DNA from: a virus
Strand: one strand, 5' to 3'
DNA: 64,000 nucleotides
IMG/VR virus record: IMGVR_UViG_3300042309_002320
Location: 1-64,000 of that record
Shown here: one piece after another, positions 1-7,600 of the stretch
How positions within the stretch are numbered: position 1 is the stretch's first letter
Layout of the letters: each line of letters begins with the position of its first letter
The notes under the pieces: model-generated
What the model was told of the DNA's origin: nothing
Database searches by the model: none
What the model saw: the letters and a program-made list of their open reading frames with translations, nothing else
Position numbers and translations under genes: made by a program

Positions 1-456
1 CCGAATGGAAATAGTATAATTCTAATTCCTCGCAGTGGATCGCACTCAATAGCAATGGCTATGTTACAATCCTTTTATCCAGATATAGAAATAACAGATC
101 CGTATCATCCTGCTTATTTTTATCCAATTAGCCAAGACAATGGTCAAAAATGTGTTATTGTTAGAAATCCAATTGAAAGATTTCGATCTATGGTGTCTCA
201 TAGAAACAGAACAGTTGAAGAACAATTAGAAAATCCAATATATGGTTGTGAATTCTGTCATATTACAAATTATGACAGAGCATTTTTATTTGAAACGCAA
301 TTACAAGATTGCGCAAATTGGCTTGGAATTACAGTGCCATTGCCACATTTGGATGCTAGTGAAAATAAACCCGTTTTAACAACAGAACAAGAAAATAGAG
401 TTCGTGAAATATATGCAACAGATATTGAGTTGTGGGAATCATTGATGAATACATAA
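1..456 (+). CDS. Sulfotransferase-like protein, 5' end outside the window
   Basis: The frame is open from base 1, so the ATG at 55 is probably internal and the gene begins to the left of the window. Two motifs typical of PAPS-dependent sulfotransferases are visible. One is a 5'-phosphosulfate-loop-like IPRSGSHS at bases 25-48, following a hydrophobic strand. The other is a 3'-phosphate-binding-like RNPIERFRSMVSH at about bases 163-201. A protein of this family would move sulfate from PAPS to a sugar, lipid or peptide hydroxyl. The visible part is 151 residues, short for the family, which fits a missing N-terminus. A small number of phages carry such genes, and here it could act on glycans made by the glycosyltransferases at 11980 and 32550. 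The family call rests on these motifs only; another P-loop transferase or kinase is possible. Confidence 0.6.
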   Translation, partial: PNGNSIILIPRSGSHSIAMAMLQSFYPDIEITDPYHPAYFYPISQDNGQKCVIVRNPIERFRSMVSHRNRTVEEQLENPIYGCEFCHITNYDRAFLFETQLQDCANWLGITVPLPHLDASENKPVLTTEQENRVREIYATDIELWESLMNT

Positions 457-481
457 TTTATGAGTCAAAAATTATTAATAA

Positions 482-510
482 TTGACATGGGAAAATACAA
501 TGATTATGAT
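482..510 (+). promoter_or_regulatory. Sigma-70-type promoter before the holin-like operon
   Basis: TTGACA at 482-487 and TATGAT at 505-510 are separated by 17 bases, a near-perfect sigma-70 -35/-10 pair. It lies in the 178-base gap between the sulfotransferase-like gene and the operon that starts at 635, so it would give an untranslated leader of roughly 115 bases. No gene is visible in this gap apart from a 21-codon frame without a ribosome binding site. Confidence 0.6.
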
Positions 511-593
511 AGAGTATTTTTATGATATAAAGCAAAATATATTCGATCAAGCTTTAAAAACCGTAAAATTTAATAGATAATAATAAAAATCCG

Positions 594-606
594 TATGGTG
601 TATTAT
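594..606 (+). promoter_or_regulatory. Recurring TATGGTG + -10-like motif, copy 1
   Basis: TATGGTG is followed directly by TATTAT, 28 bases before the ATG at 635. The same TATGGTGTAT core occurs at 3514 and 16609, also in intergenic gaps before a gene start. It could be a phage-specific promoter element or a leader signal. No good -35 box is seen at a normal distance. Confidence 0.35.
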
Positions 607-634
607 TATATAGTATTTATTTTTGGAGAAAATC

Positions 635-979
635 ATGATCAAGCCCGGATATCGCACAAGTGAGTTCTGGTTTACACTCGTTAGTTTTATTTTTAGTGGA
701 TTATATCTAACTGGTATCATTAATGATCATACTAATAAAGAAGAACTTATTAGTGTTGTTAGTCATGCTGTAGAAAGTTGTATTCTAATTGGTGGTCAAT
801 TTGTAATATTATATAAGTATATTAATAGTAGAAAAAATATTAAAGCTGAAATCAAACCAGAAGTTGTCAATACCCCACCAGTTGTTAATGAGGAGACAAA
901 AGATGATAAACCAAGAAAGTCCAGAAACACCAAAAAGCCAAGAACTAATACTAAACGAAGTAGAAAAACTGATAAGTAG
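635..979 (+). CDS. Holin-like small membrane protein
   Basis: The protein has 114 residues and two predicted membrane segments, about residues 11-29 and 41-60. They are separated by a short polar turn and followed by a Lys/Arg-rich tail, the general plan of small phage holins that form pores in the inner membrane at lysis. I chose the ATG at 635 because GGAG at 625-628 stands at the right distance; a TTG at 623 lies inside that binding site. The gene opens an operon of small membrane proteins that also holds a cysteine peptidase. The last 77 bases overlap the next gene in another frame, which may mean coupled expression. Holins vary widely in sequence, so the call rests on topology and context; another small membrane anchor is possible. 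Confidence 0.5.
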   Translation: MIKPGYRTSEFWFTLVSFIFSGLYLTGIINDHTNKEELISVVSHAVESCILIGGQFVILYKYINSRKNIKAEIKPEVVNTPPVVNEETKDDKPRKSRNTKKPRTNTKRSRKTDK

Positions 980-1331
980 AACAAAAGAATCATTTAAGGA
1001 TGTTAAAAGATTCGCAATAGATCAAGCATGGAAAATTTTACAGCTAGCAATAGCTAGCATTATTCAAATTATAGAAATAATAGGAAATGATTTAAGTAGT
1101 CCAGATAAAAAAGCTCTTGCTATGAGCATGATTAGTAAATTCTACGATAGCTTATTTTTAGCAGTTGACATTCCTGTTGTACCTCACATAATAGAAGGGT
1201 ACATTCATTCTTATGTTAAAAGTTTTCTTATGATTTTGGTCAGTTCAACAATTGATAGTATGGTTAAAATCTTTAGAGAAGCGGGCGTTTTTAAACCAAA
1301 GTTAACAGTTCAAAACAATTATTTAGTCTGA
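903..1331 (+). CDS. Unknown 142-residue protein with hydrophobic helices
   Basis: I chose the ATG at 903 because AGGAGA at 891-896 precedes it at a good distance; the frame is open further upstream without a comparable site. The gene starts inside the holin-like gene and overlaps it by 77 bases. The N-terminal 30 residues are polar. The rest is rich in Ile, Leu and Ala and forms two or three long amphipathic or membrane-associating helices, including IASIIQIIEIIG and SFLMILVSSTI. No family is recognised. Its place in the operon suggests a role at the membrane with the holin-like protein, for example as an antiholin or pore partner, but this is inference from position only. Confidence 0.65.
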   Translation: MINQESPETPKSQELILNEVEKLISRTKESFKDVKRFAIDQAWKILQLAIASIIQIIEIIGNDLSSPDKKALAMSMISKFYDSLFLAVDIPVVPHIIEGYIHSYVKSFLMILVSSTIDSMVKIFREAGVFKPKLTVQNNYLV

Positions 1332-1344
1332 AAGGACGAATCTT

Positions 1345-1701
1345 ATGAATTATGCCGAAAGTTTTCAAGAATTTAGTAGTCGATTATCAACAACGGATTT
1401 AATGGTTTACGGCGGAGCCGCTTTAGTATTATTTGTATTGTTCAAGGATAAATTAACTCCATTAAAAGATCTAATAATTAATACTTACAATAGTGTTATG
1501 AATAAGGTAAAAAACGACACTGTAACATCTACACCTGTAACTACAGTTAAAACTAATGATAATGATTTTCTCAAACTAATTAGTAGTTGGAAAAATACTA
1601 GAGATTTAGCAGAAAAAATGGGATGTCCAAAAGCTGTTGAAGTTTTAGATGGCGCATTCCCATATCTCAGTCCTAATGTTTGTCATCAGGAGAACAAATG
1701 A
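1345..1701 (+). CDS. Single-pass membrane protein, unknown function
   Basis: The protein has 118 residues with one membrane segment at about residues 19-33 (LMVYGGAALVLFVLF), then a Lys-rich stretch and a soluble C-terminal domain. AAGGA just upstream supports the ATG at 1345. The stop overlaps the start of the next gene in an ATGA arrangement, so the two are probably translated together. The architecture resembles that of the next gene (N-terminal anchor plus small soluble domain), without clear sequence identity. Neither a spanin lipobox nor a catalytic motif is visible. Confidence 0.65.
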   Translation: MNYAESFQEFSSRLSTTDLMVYGGAALVLFVLFKDKLTPLKDLIINTYNSVMNKVKNDTVTSTPVTTVKTNDNDFLKLISSWKNTRDLAEKMGCPKAVEVLDGAFPYLSPNVCHQENK

Positions 1702-2201
1702 ATACTAAAAATACCACTAATATAATAGTTCTAGTTATTGGAGGACTATTACTAGCGTATGGATTACTTGGACCAGTTATTAAAAATAATCTATCCACCA
1801 ACCCAGTAAATAATGTTCCATCAGTATTAGCTCCGTTGGATCCATCATTAAAAGATAATTGTGAAAAAGTAACTGAAATTCTAAAATCCGGAAGTTCTGA
1901 TCGATCAGTAGATGGCGTTAAATTAAGTAGTTTATTCTCTGACTTGGCAAGACTAATAGAATTAGATGGTGAAAATGAAGTAATTAAAAATACTGATGAA
2001 ATTAGAGAAGCTAATAAAATAGCTGGAGCTTTTTATAATTTGGATCTTAAAGGTAAATATCCTGATCTAACACAGGCAGCTACTTATGTTGTTGTACAGC
2101 ATATCGGAGACGATAATGTAGCCCTAGATCCTGAACTTAGGAAAAAAGCCGTAGAAGCTTTTAATGGTTTAGCATGGGCTTTTTATGAGGGTAGTAAATA
2201 A
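1698..2201 (+). CDS. Membrane-anchored protein with helical soluble domain
   Basis: The start is the ATG at 1698, preceded by CAGGAG at 1687-1692; a TTG at 1680 in the same frame has no site. The 167-residue protein has one N-terminal membrane segment at about residues 9-28 (IIVLVIGGLLLAYGLLGPVI) and an acidic, probably helical outer domain. Overlaps on both sides (ATGA with the gene before, one base with the gene after) tie it to the cysteine peptidase, suggesting that it may anchor or regulate that enzyme. No family is recognised. Confidence 0.65.
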   Translation: MNTKNTTNIIVLVIGGLLLAYGLLGPVIKNNLSTNPVNNVPSVLAPLDPSLKDNCEKVTEILKSGSSDRSVDGVKLSSLFSDLARLIELDGENEVIKNTDEIREANKIAGAFYNLDLKGKYPDLTQAATYVVVQHIGDDNVALDPELRKKAVEAFNGLAWAFYEGSK

Positions 2202-3130
2202 TGGCAAGACTATCTCCTGAACAATTACTAAAACTATACAAAGATGGATTTCAGGGATGTCTTTGGGAAGGTCATATATTCGAAAATCTTTTAGAAAATT
2301 CTAAGTATGGTTATTTTGGAGACGGAGCCAAAAAAATTGTTGGAACTGGTAAAGGTAAACTATCTACTCCATACAAAAGTGTTTTGAAGTTTGATAAGAA
2401 TCCTTATAATGAGCGCCAGGTTACAGGGGACTGTGTAAGCCACTCTACTAGAAATGCTGTAGACGTATCTCGTGCTGTAGAAATAGATATAGATAAACAT
2501 AAAGAAAGTTGGATAGCAAGAGGCGCAACAGAAGCAATATACGGAGCAAGAGGTCATGGTGGACAAGGAATGAGTTGTTCTAGAGCAGCACAATTTGTCA
2601 GCCAATATGGTGGTGTCTTAGTTAGAAAAAACTATCCCGGAGTTGTGGACCTTACCAAATATCAAGGCATGTTGGGTGCCGGATGGGGTGGTCGTAGTTT
2701 GCCAGACAAAGTTATAGACCTTGCAAATGATCATCAAGTTAAAACTGTTAGCTTAGTAAGAACGATAGAAGAAGCCAGAGACGCTCTGGCTAACGGTTAT
2801 GGAATTAGTGTTTGTAGTAGTTATGGTTTTAGTAGTCGAAGAGATAGTAAGGGTTTTGCTAAACCGCAAGGCTCTTGGGCTCATGCTATGGCATGGATTG
2901 CTTGTGATGATACTGGTAGTGAACCAGCTTTTTTGGTTCAGAATAGTTGGGGAAAATGGAATGATGGCGGTCATCCATCATGGGGTCCGATTCCTGATGG
3001 ATCATTTTTAATAAAAGCAGATGTTGCTGCTGGTATGTTAAAAGGCAACGCAGCATACGCTTTTAGCGACTTTGATGGATTTCCATTACAAAAATTACCA
3101 GACTATGGTTTTGATTATTTAAAATCTTAG
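2201..3130 (+). CDS. Papain-fold (C1-like) cysteine peptidase
   Basis: The 309-residue protein has the ordered catalytic residues of the papain family. Gln73 and Cys78 lie in QVTGDCVSHSTRN, His228 in SWAHAMAWI, and Asn248 in VQNSWGKWNDGG. The Asn-Ser-Trp-Gly motif is especially typical of family C1. A region of about 65 residues before the catalytic Cys has no signal peptide. The start overlaps the stop of the preceding gene by one base. In phages, such a protease could process virion proteins, or it could take the place of an endolysin, since the neighbours are small membrane proteins. C1 enzymes usually cut proteins rather than peptidoglycan, so the substrate is open. The fold call is strong, the role is inference. 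Confidence 0.8.
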   Translation: MARLSPEQLLKLYKDGFQGCLWEGHIFENLLENSKYGYFGDGAKKIVGTGKGKLSTPYKSVLKFDKNPYNERQVTGDCVSHSTRNAVDVSRAVEIDIDKHKESWIARGATEAIYGARGHGGQGMSCSRAAQFVSQYGGVLVRKNYPGVVDLTKYQGMLGAGWGGRSLPDKVIDLANDHQVKTVSLVRTIEEARDALANGYGISVCSSYGFSSRRDSKGFAKPQGSWAHAMAWIACDDTGSEPAFLVQNSWGKWNDGGHPSWGPIPDGSFLIKADVAAGMLKGNAAYAFSDFDGFPLQKLPDYGFDYLKS

Positions 3131-3139
3131 GAATACACA

Positions 3140-3466
3140 ATGAGTTTACCTAATTTAACTAAAGTTCCATCATTAGGGCTGAATCTACCGCCTCTTCCGC
3201 CTTATCAAAAATGGGCATATAATAGAGATACAAATAGTTTAGTTCTTATAGAATTTGTATACGAAAAGATTAATCAGGAATTGCAAACACAAAATATATT
3301 ATCCAAAGAATCAGAAGACTCTATAAGCTTATTAACAACTACTTTACAACAATCTTCTTTATTAATAAATAGTCAATTACAAATTTTAGAAAACAGAATG
3401 AATGTTTTGGAAACGTTAGTAAATTCTATAGTTCCGCCAACAGTAACAACAACAGGCACTATCTAA
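3140..3466 (+). CDS. Small coiled-coil-like protein, unknown
   Basis: The protein has 108 residues. It begins with a Pro/Leu-rich segment and then has a helical region of about 60 residues (ILENRMNVLETLVNSIV near the end) whose heptad-like Leu/Ile pattern suggests a coiled coil. AGGA lies just before the ATG. The gene follows the peptidase by nine bases and so belongs to the same transcript. No function can be assigned; a small virion or scaffold protein is possible. Confidence 0.6.
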   Translation: MSLPNLTKVPSLGLNLPPLPPYQKWAYNRDTNSLVLIEFVYEKINQELQTQNILSKESEDSISLLTTTLQQSSLLINSQLQILENRMNVLETLVNSIVPPTVTTTGTI

Positions 3467-3513
3467 TATTTGATATTTAAGTTAGCAAATCTGTTTTGAA
3501 TATCAACAAGATA

Positions 3514-3526
3514 TATGGTGTATAAC
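3514..3526 (+). promoter_or_regulatory. Recurring TATGGTG + -10-like motif, copy 2
   Basis: TATGGTG followed by TATAAC lies in the gap between 3466 and 3552, 25 bases before the ATG at 3552. A short inverted repeat, ATGGT and ACCAT (3515-3519 and 3525-3529), overlaps it. A TTGAAT at 3496 is 19 bases upstream of TATAAC, a weak -35 match. Confidence 0.35.
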
Positions 3527-3551
3527 CATTATATCGTACTGGAGTTTATAT

Positions 3552-3719
3552 ATGAAATTTCTTGATAAATTAGCCTTAAATAGATTAATATCAATAATAT
3601 TAAACTTTATTTTATCTATCATTAAGATAATTGCACCAAAAGATAATAATCCAGCACCTCCAGTGCCCAAACCTCCTTTAAAAAGACGACCATGGTTTCC
3701 TAGAGGTAAAAATGAATAA
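3552..3719 (+). CDS. Very small membrane protein (55 residues)
   Basis: This short frame starts with ATG at 3552, seven bases after GGAG at 3541-3544, and ends inside the start of the next gene (8-base overlap). It encodes one hydrophobic segment at about residues 12-28 (LISIILNFILSIIKIIA). A Pro/Lys/Arg-rich C-terminus (PAPPVPKPPLKRRPW) follows. The good ribosome binding site, the coupling to the next gene and the placement behind a candidate promoter support a real gene. The function is unknown; small membrane proteins of this type occur in lysis modules. Confidence 0.55.
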   Translation: MKFLDKLALNRLISIILNFILSIIKIIAPKDNNPAPPVPKPPLKRRPWFPRGKNE

Positions 3720-3951
3720 ATTAATTTTGCCACTTTTATTTATCTCTTTATTTTTTACTTCTCATAGATATGACGGATCGTCCCGTGCTCCTGTTATAAT
3801 ATCCGGAGCTATTGTTAAAAATATGGGAAATGAACCAATTAAAAAATATAAAAGAAAAGAATGTCCTGTTTGCAAAGGAAGTGGACAATATTTAAGTGGA
3901 GATGGTATAAAAATGGTCGATTGCGGATACTGCATTCCTGATAAAAAATAA
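3712..3951 (+). CDS. Exported zinc-finger-like small protein
   Basis: The protein has 79 residues with a Leu/Phe-rich N-terminus (residues 4-16) that looks like a signal peptide or membrane anchor. It ends in a DnaJ-type cysteine motif: CPVCKGSG at 51-58 and CGYC at 71-74, which would bind one zinc ion. Zinc fingers of this type usually bind partner proteins or unfolded chains. A cysteine-containing exported domain would act in the periplasm or at the outer face of the membrane. AGAGG lies before the ATG, which overlaps the gene upstream by eight bases. The specific role is unknown. Confidence 0.6.
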   Translation: MNKLILPLLFISLFFTSHRYDGSSRAPVIISGAIVKNMGNEPIKKYKRKECPVCKGSGQYLSGDGIKMVDCGYCIPDKK

Positions 3952-3972
3952 AGAATCTGAGGAGATAAGATA

Positions 3973-4362
3973 ATGACTATTGATCCTAAGTTAGAAAATT
4001 TAGCACAAAAAATTCTTACTAAAGCAAATATAAAAAATGAAAACTATGGATTTGATCCTATTACTATTATTATAGTTATAGGAGTTATACTGAGTCTAAT
4101 TCGCGTTATTCAGGAATGTCGTAGTAAACGTAGAAAAAATGATAAAATGAGTGAAGCTTTGGACTTAAGACATACTATAGTTAATTTAACTATTAAAGAT
4201 AGTTGGTTAAATAATTATAGATTAAATAAAATATTAAAACAACATTTGAGTAAAAAACAATATCAGCAATACGGAGTTAGTTTAAGAAATGCCATCATGG
4301 AAGTTGGTAAGAATCTTGATGATACAGAATCTTTAACACTTCTGGAGGCAACCAATGTTTAG
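3973..4362 (+). CDS. Single-pass membrane protein, unknown
   Basis: The protein has 129 residues with a soluble N-terminus of about 28 residues, a membrane segment at about 29-46 (PITIIIVIGVILSLIRVI) and a Lys/Arg-rich C-terminal domain that probably stays on the cytoplasmic side. GAGGAG precedes the ATG at a good distance. The last eight bases overlap the next gene. No family is recognised. Confidence 0.65.
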   Translation: MTIDPKLENLAQKILTKANIKNENYGFDPITIIIVIGVILSLIRVIQECRSKRRKNDKMSEALDLRHTIVNLTIKDSWLNNYRLNKILKQHLSKKQYQQYGVSLRNAIMEVGKNLDDTESLTLLEATNV

Positions 4363-4603
4363 TCTTTTAGTATGGGTGATTTATGGTTTGTTTGTTGGCT
4401 CATTAGCCAAAGCTATTGTTCCGCTTAACCTACGTCTTGGATTTTTTCAAACAGTAGCATTAGGAGTAGCTGGGTCTTATATGGGCGGAGCTATTCTATA
4501 TCTTCTTGGTACATATGATAGTCTCAGCCCATCCGGTATTTTTATGGGTGTTACCGGAGGCATACTTAGCCTAATGTTATATAATAAACTTATTAACAAA
4601 TAA
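4355..4603 (+). CDS. GlsB/YeaQ/YmgE-like membrane protein
   Basis: The 82-residue protein is hydrophobic throughout, with three predicted membrane segments and conserved-looking glycines. The opening LLVWVIYGLFVGSLAKAIVP matches the start of the GlsB/YeaQ/YmgE family (transglycosylase-associated), small bacterial inner-membrane proteins of poorly known function often linked to envelope stress. TGGAGG precedes the ATG. It closes the operon of small membrane proteins, directly before the fibre genes. Holin-like activity is a possible alternative. Confidence 0.65.
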   Translation: MFSLLVWVIYGLFVGSLAKAIVPLNLRLGFFQTVALGVAGSYMGGAILYLLGTYDSLSPSGIFMGVTGGILSLMLYNKLINK

Positions 4604-4617
4604 TAAATGGAAAATGA

Positions 4618-7600
4618 ATGTCAACTCCTCCAATTTATTCTATCTTAGGAAACTGTAATAGCGCTAATTATAGTAAGAACGGAAATGCTTCCTCGGATTG
4701 GAATAATGAAAATGGTAATGTTACCAGCGTTGGCAGCAATGGTAATGATAGTTTTTTTGGCACTTATGATCAAAACGGTAATGTTTATGAAATTATAGAC
4801 TATCAACCATCGTCATTTTTTATTCAGTTATATGGAGGTAGTTATTCTTCTTTAACAGCAAATGATTCTATTGATAGTTCTTTAAGTTTAAGAAGAGACG
4901 ATGTTGGATTTAGAGTATGCGCTAATAGTGGAACAACAACAGCGTTTGATTCTATTACAGTTTCTGGTACAGGCAATAATAACGATACTAATGGAATTGG
5001 TCAAGTAAATTACAATTATAAAATTGGTAAATTTACTATTACAAATACTCAATATGTAGAATTTTTAAACGCTGTTGCTAATAGTGGATCGCCCGCATTA
5101 ATACAAACTAGTGTTTGGCCTTTTCAACGACTAATGCAGGATTCTAATCGTGGAGGAATAATAGTAAACGGCTTTAGCCCAAATATGTCTTATTCTGTAA
5201 AAACGAATTTTGCAGATAAACCAGTTAATTACGTTACTTGGTATAATGCGGCTAGATATATTAATTGGTTACATAACGGAAAACCAAATTCGTCTACTTT
5301 ATCATTAAATTCTACAGAAAATGGTGTTTATTATCTTAATTTTGAAAATAATGTTACAACTATACCAACCATAATAAATAATAAAAATACATATTGGCTA
5401 CCAGATAGAAATGAATGGTATAAAGCGGCCTACTATACATTAGATAAAAATGGCTCAGGTTCCGGATATTGGTTATATGCTACGCAATATGATACTGCTC
5501 CAGATTCAATTGTTTCTAATAGTAGTGGCGTTGCCAACAATACAGTAACAACACCGGACATTTGTATTAGCCCAACACCTACCCCCAGCGTTACTCCTAC
5601 TTATTCTCCTACTCCTTCTTTAACGGCTAGTCCTACTCTTACTCCAACTAAAACAGCAACAAGCACCCCAACAGTCACATCTTCTGTAACAACCACTCCA
5701 ACACTAACACCAACCAAAACGCCAACAGCCACCATAACTCAAACAAGAACACCTAATTTAACTGTTAGTCCAACAAAAACACCTACACGTACTCCAACAA
5801 GGACACCAAGTTTAACACCATCAACAACAGAAACACGTACTCCAACACCTACAGTTACCAGTTCTTCGACGGTAACCCCTACTCCGAGTAAGAGTCTTTG
5901 CTCTTCTATAACAGTTGGAGAACTAATTTATAATCCTATTTATACTAATGAAAATATTAGAATAATTTATAAAGGTTTTACATTTGAATCCTTTATTAAC
6001 AATAGACAATTACTAGTCAATGGCGGTCAATTAGGAAATGCCGATATAAATATTGGACTACAAGAAATTCCTAATGCTAGTCAAACCCCAACTCCTACAT
6101 TAACGCCAACCAATACTAGTACTCCAACCATCACACCAACAAATACTTCCACAACTACTAGTACTCCAACTGTTAGCCCAACACAAACAAACACAGCTTC
6201 TGTAACACCAACTAATTCTATTACTCCAACAGTTACAATTACTTCAACAGCGACACCGACACCTAGTATAACCGCAAGTCAAACTCCAACACCGTCTATA
6301 ACGCCAACACTTACACCAACAACAACAGTTACAAATACAGTAACATCAACAGCAACTCCCACTGTAACTAGCTCAAACACAACAACTCCAACTAATACTC
6401 CAACTAACACAGCAACTCCTACAAACACACCAACATTTACTCCATCTTCAACAACAACTCCTACTGTTACTCCAACAGTGACAGTAACCCCAACACCACT
6501 AGCATTTGCTCCATTATCAAATAGTATAAATTATGCTAATTCCGGTAATTGGAATGGATCTGTTTCTGGTAATCTAACAACGGTAGGAACAAATGGAGGT
6601 CCAAGTTTTTATGGAACATATGATCAAAATGGAAATATTTCTGAAATAGCTTTAAGTGTTGTTAATAATACTGATTTAATTTTCAGTATCGGTGGTAATT
6701 TTGAAACTGCAACAGGAGATCTAAGATTATTAGAAAATATAAATGAAAATACTTTGGATAAAAATATAGGTTTTAGAATTGTTACCACAGGCAATCCTCT
6801 TAACTTGCCTTATTTCATAGATATTGTTGATAGTGGAAATAGTGCAGATACTAATGGGGTTGGATCTGTTAATTATAATTATAAGATAAGTCAATATACA
6901 ATAACTAACTGTGATTATATACAATTCTTAAATGCTGTTTCTACACAGAGCGATACTAATGATACTTATAATGTTCAAATGTCTGGCGATCCATATGGTG
7001 GTATTATAAGAAGCACAGGATCAGCACCATATACTTATACTTTAAAAACTAATTTTGATAATAAACCAATTAATTTTCTTAATATAAAAAGCATGATGAG
7101 ATATTGTAATTGGTTACATAATGGTAAACCAATAGGAATACAAGATTTCAGTACAACAGAAGAAGGTGCATATATATTAGATCCGATTGGTATAACTCCA
7201 CAAGTAAGTTTAATTGCAAGCAATGGTGCAAAATATACACTACCAACATTAAACGAATGGTATAAAGCTGCTTATTATAATCCAAGAAAAAATGGATGGG
7301 GTAATGGCGGATATTGGACCTATGCTACACAAAGTGATAGTTTACCAGATAGAATTTGCTCTAGCGCTAGTGGAGATGGTAGATTAATTATCAGTAATGT
7401 TTGTTCAAACACAGAAGGTAATTCTTCTACTATCCTTTGTACGTTTACCCCTACTCCAAGCGTAACTCCTACCAATACCCCAACAACAACAATTACTAGA
7501 ACCCCTACTAATACTCCTACTAATACTCCTAGTCTAACTCGAACAATAACTCCGACAACAACCCTATCTCTAACACCAACATCTACTTTAACTCCAACAC

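Noticed and set aside
457-634. 21-codon frame at 460 between the first two genes
   Set aside because: It lacks a ribosome binding site and overlaps the promoter at 482-510.
1165-1192. TTGACA ... CATAAT promoter inside the gene at 903
   Set aside because: It has a 16-base spacer but lies in the middle of a coding region, and the -10 is imperfect; it is likely a chance match.
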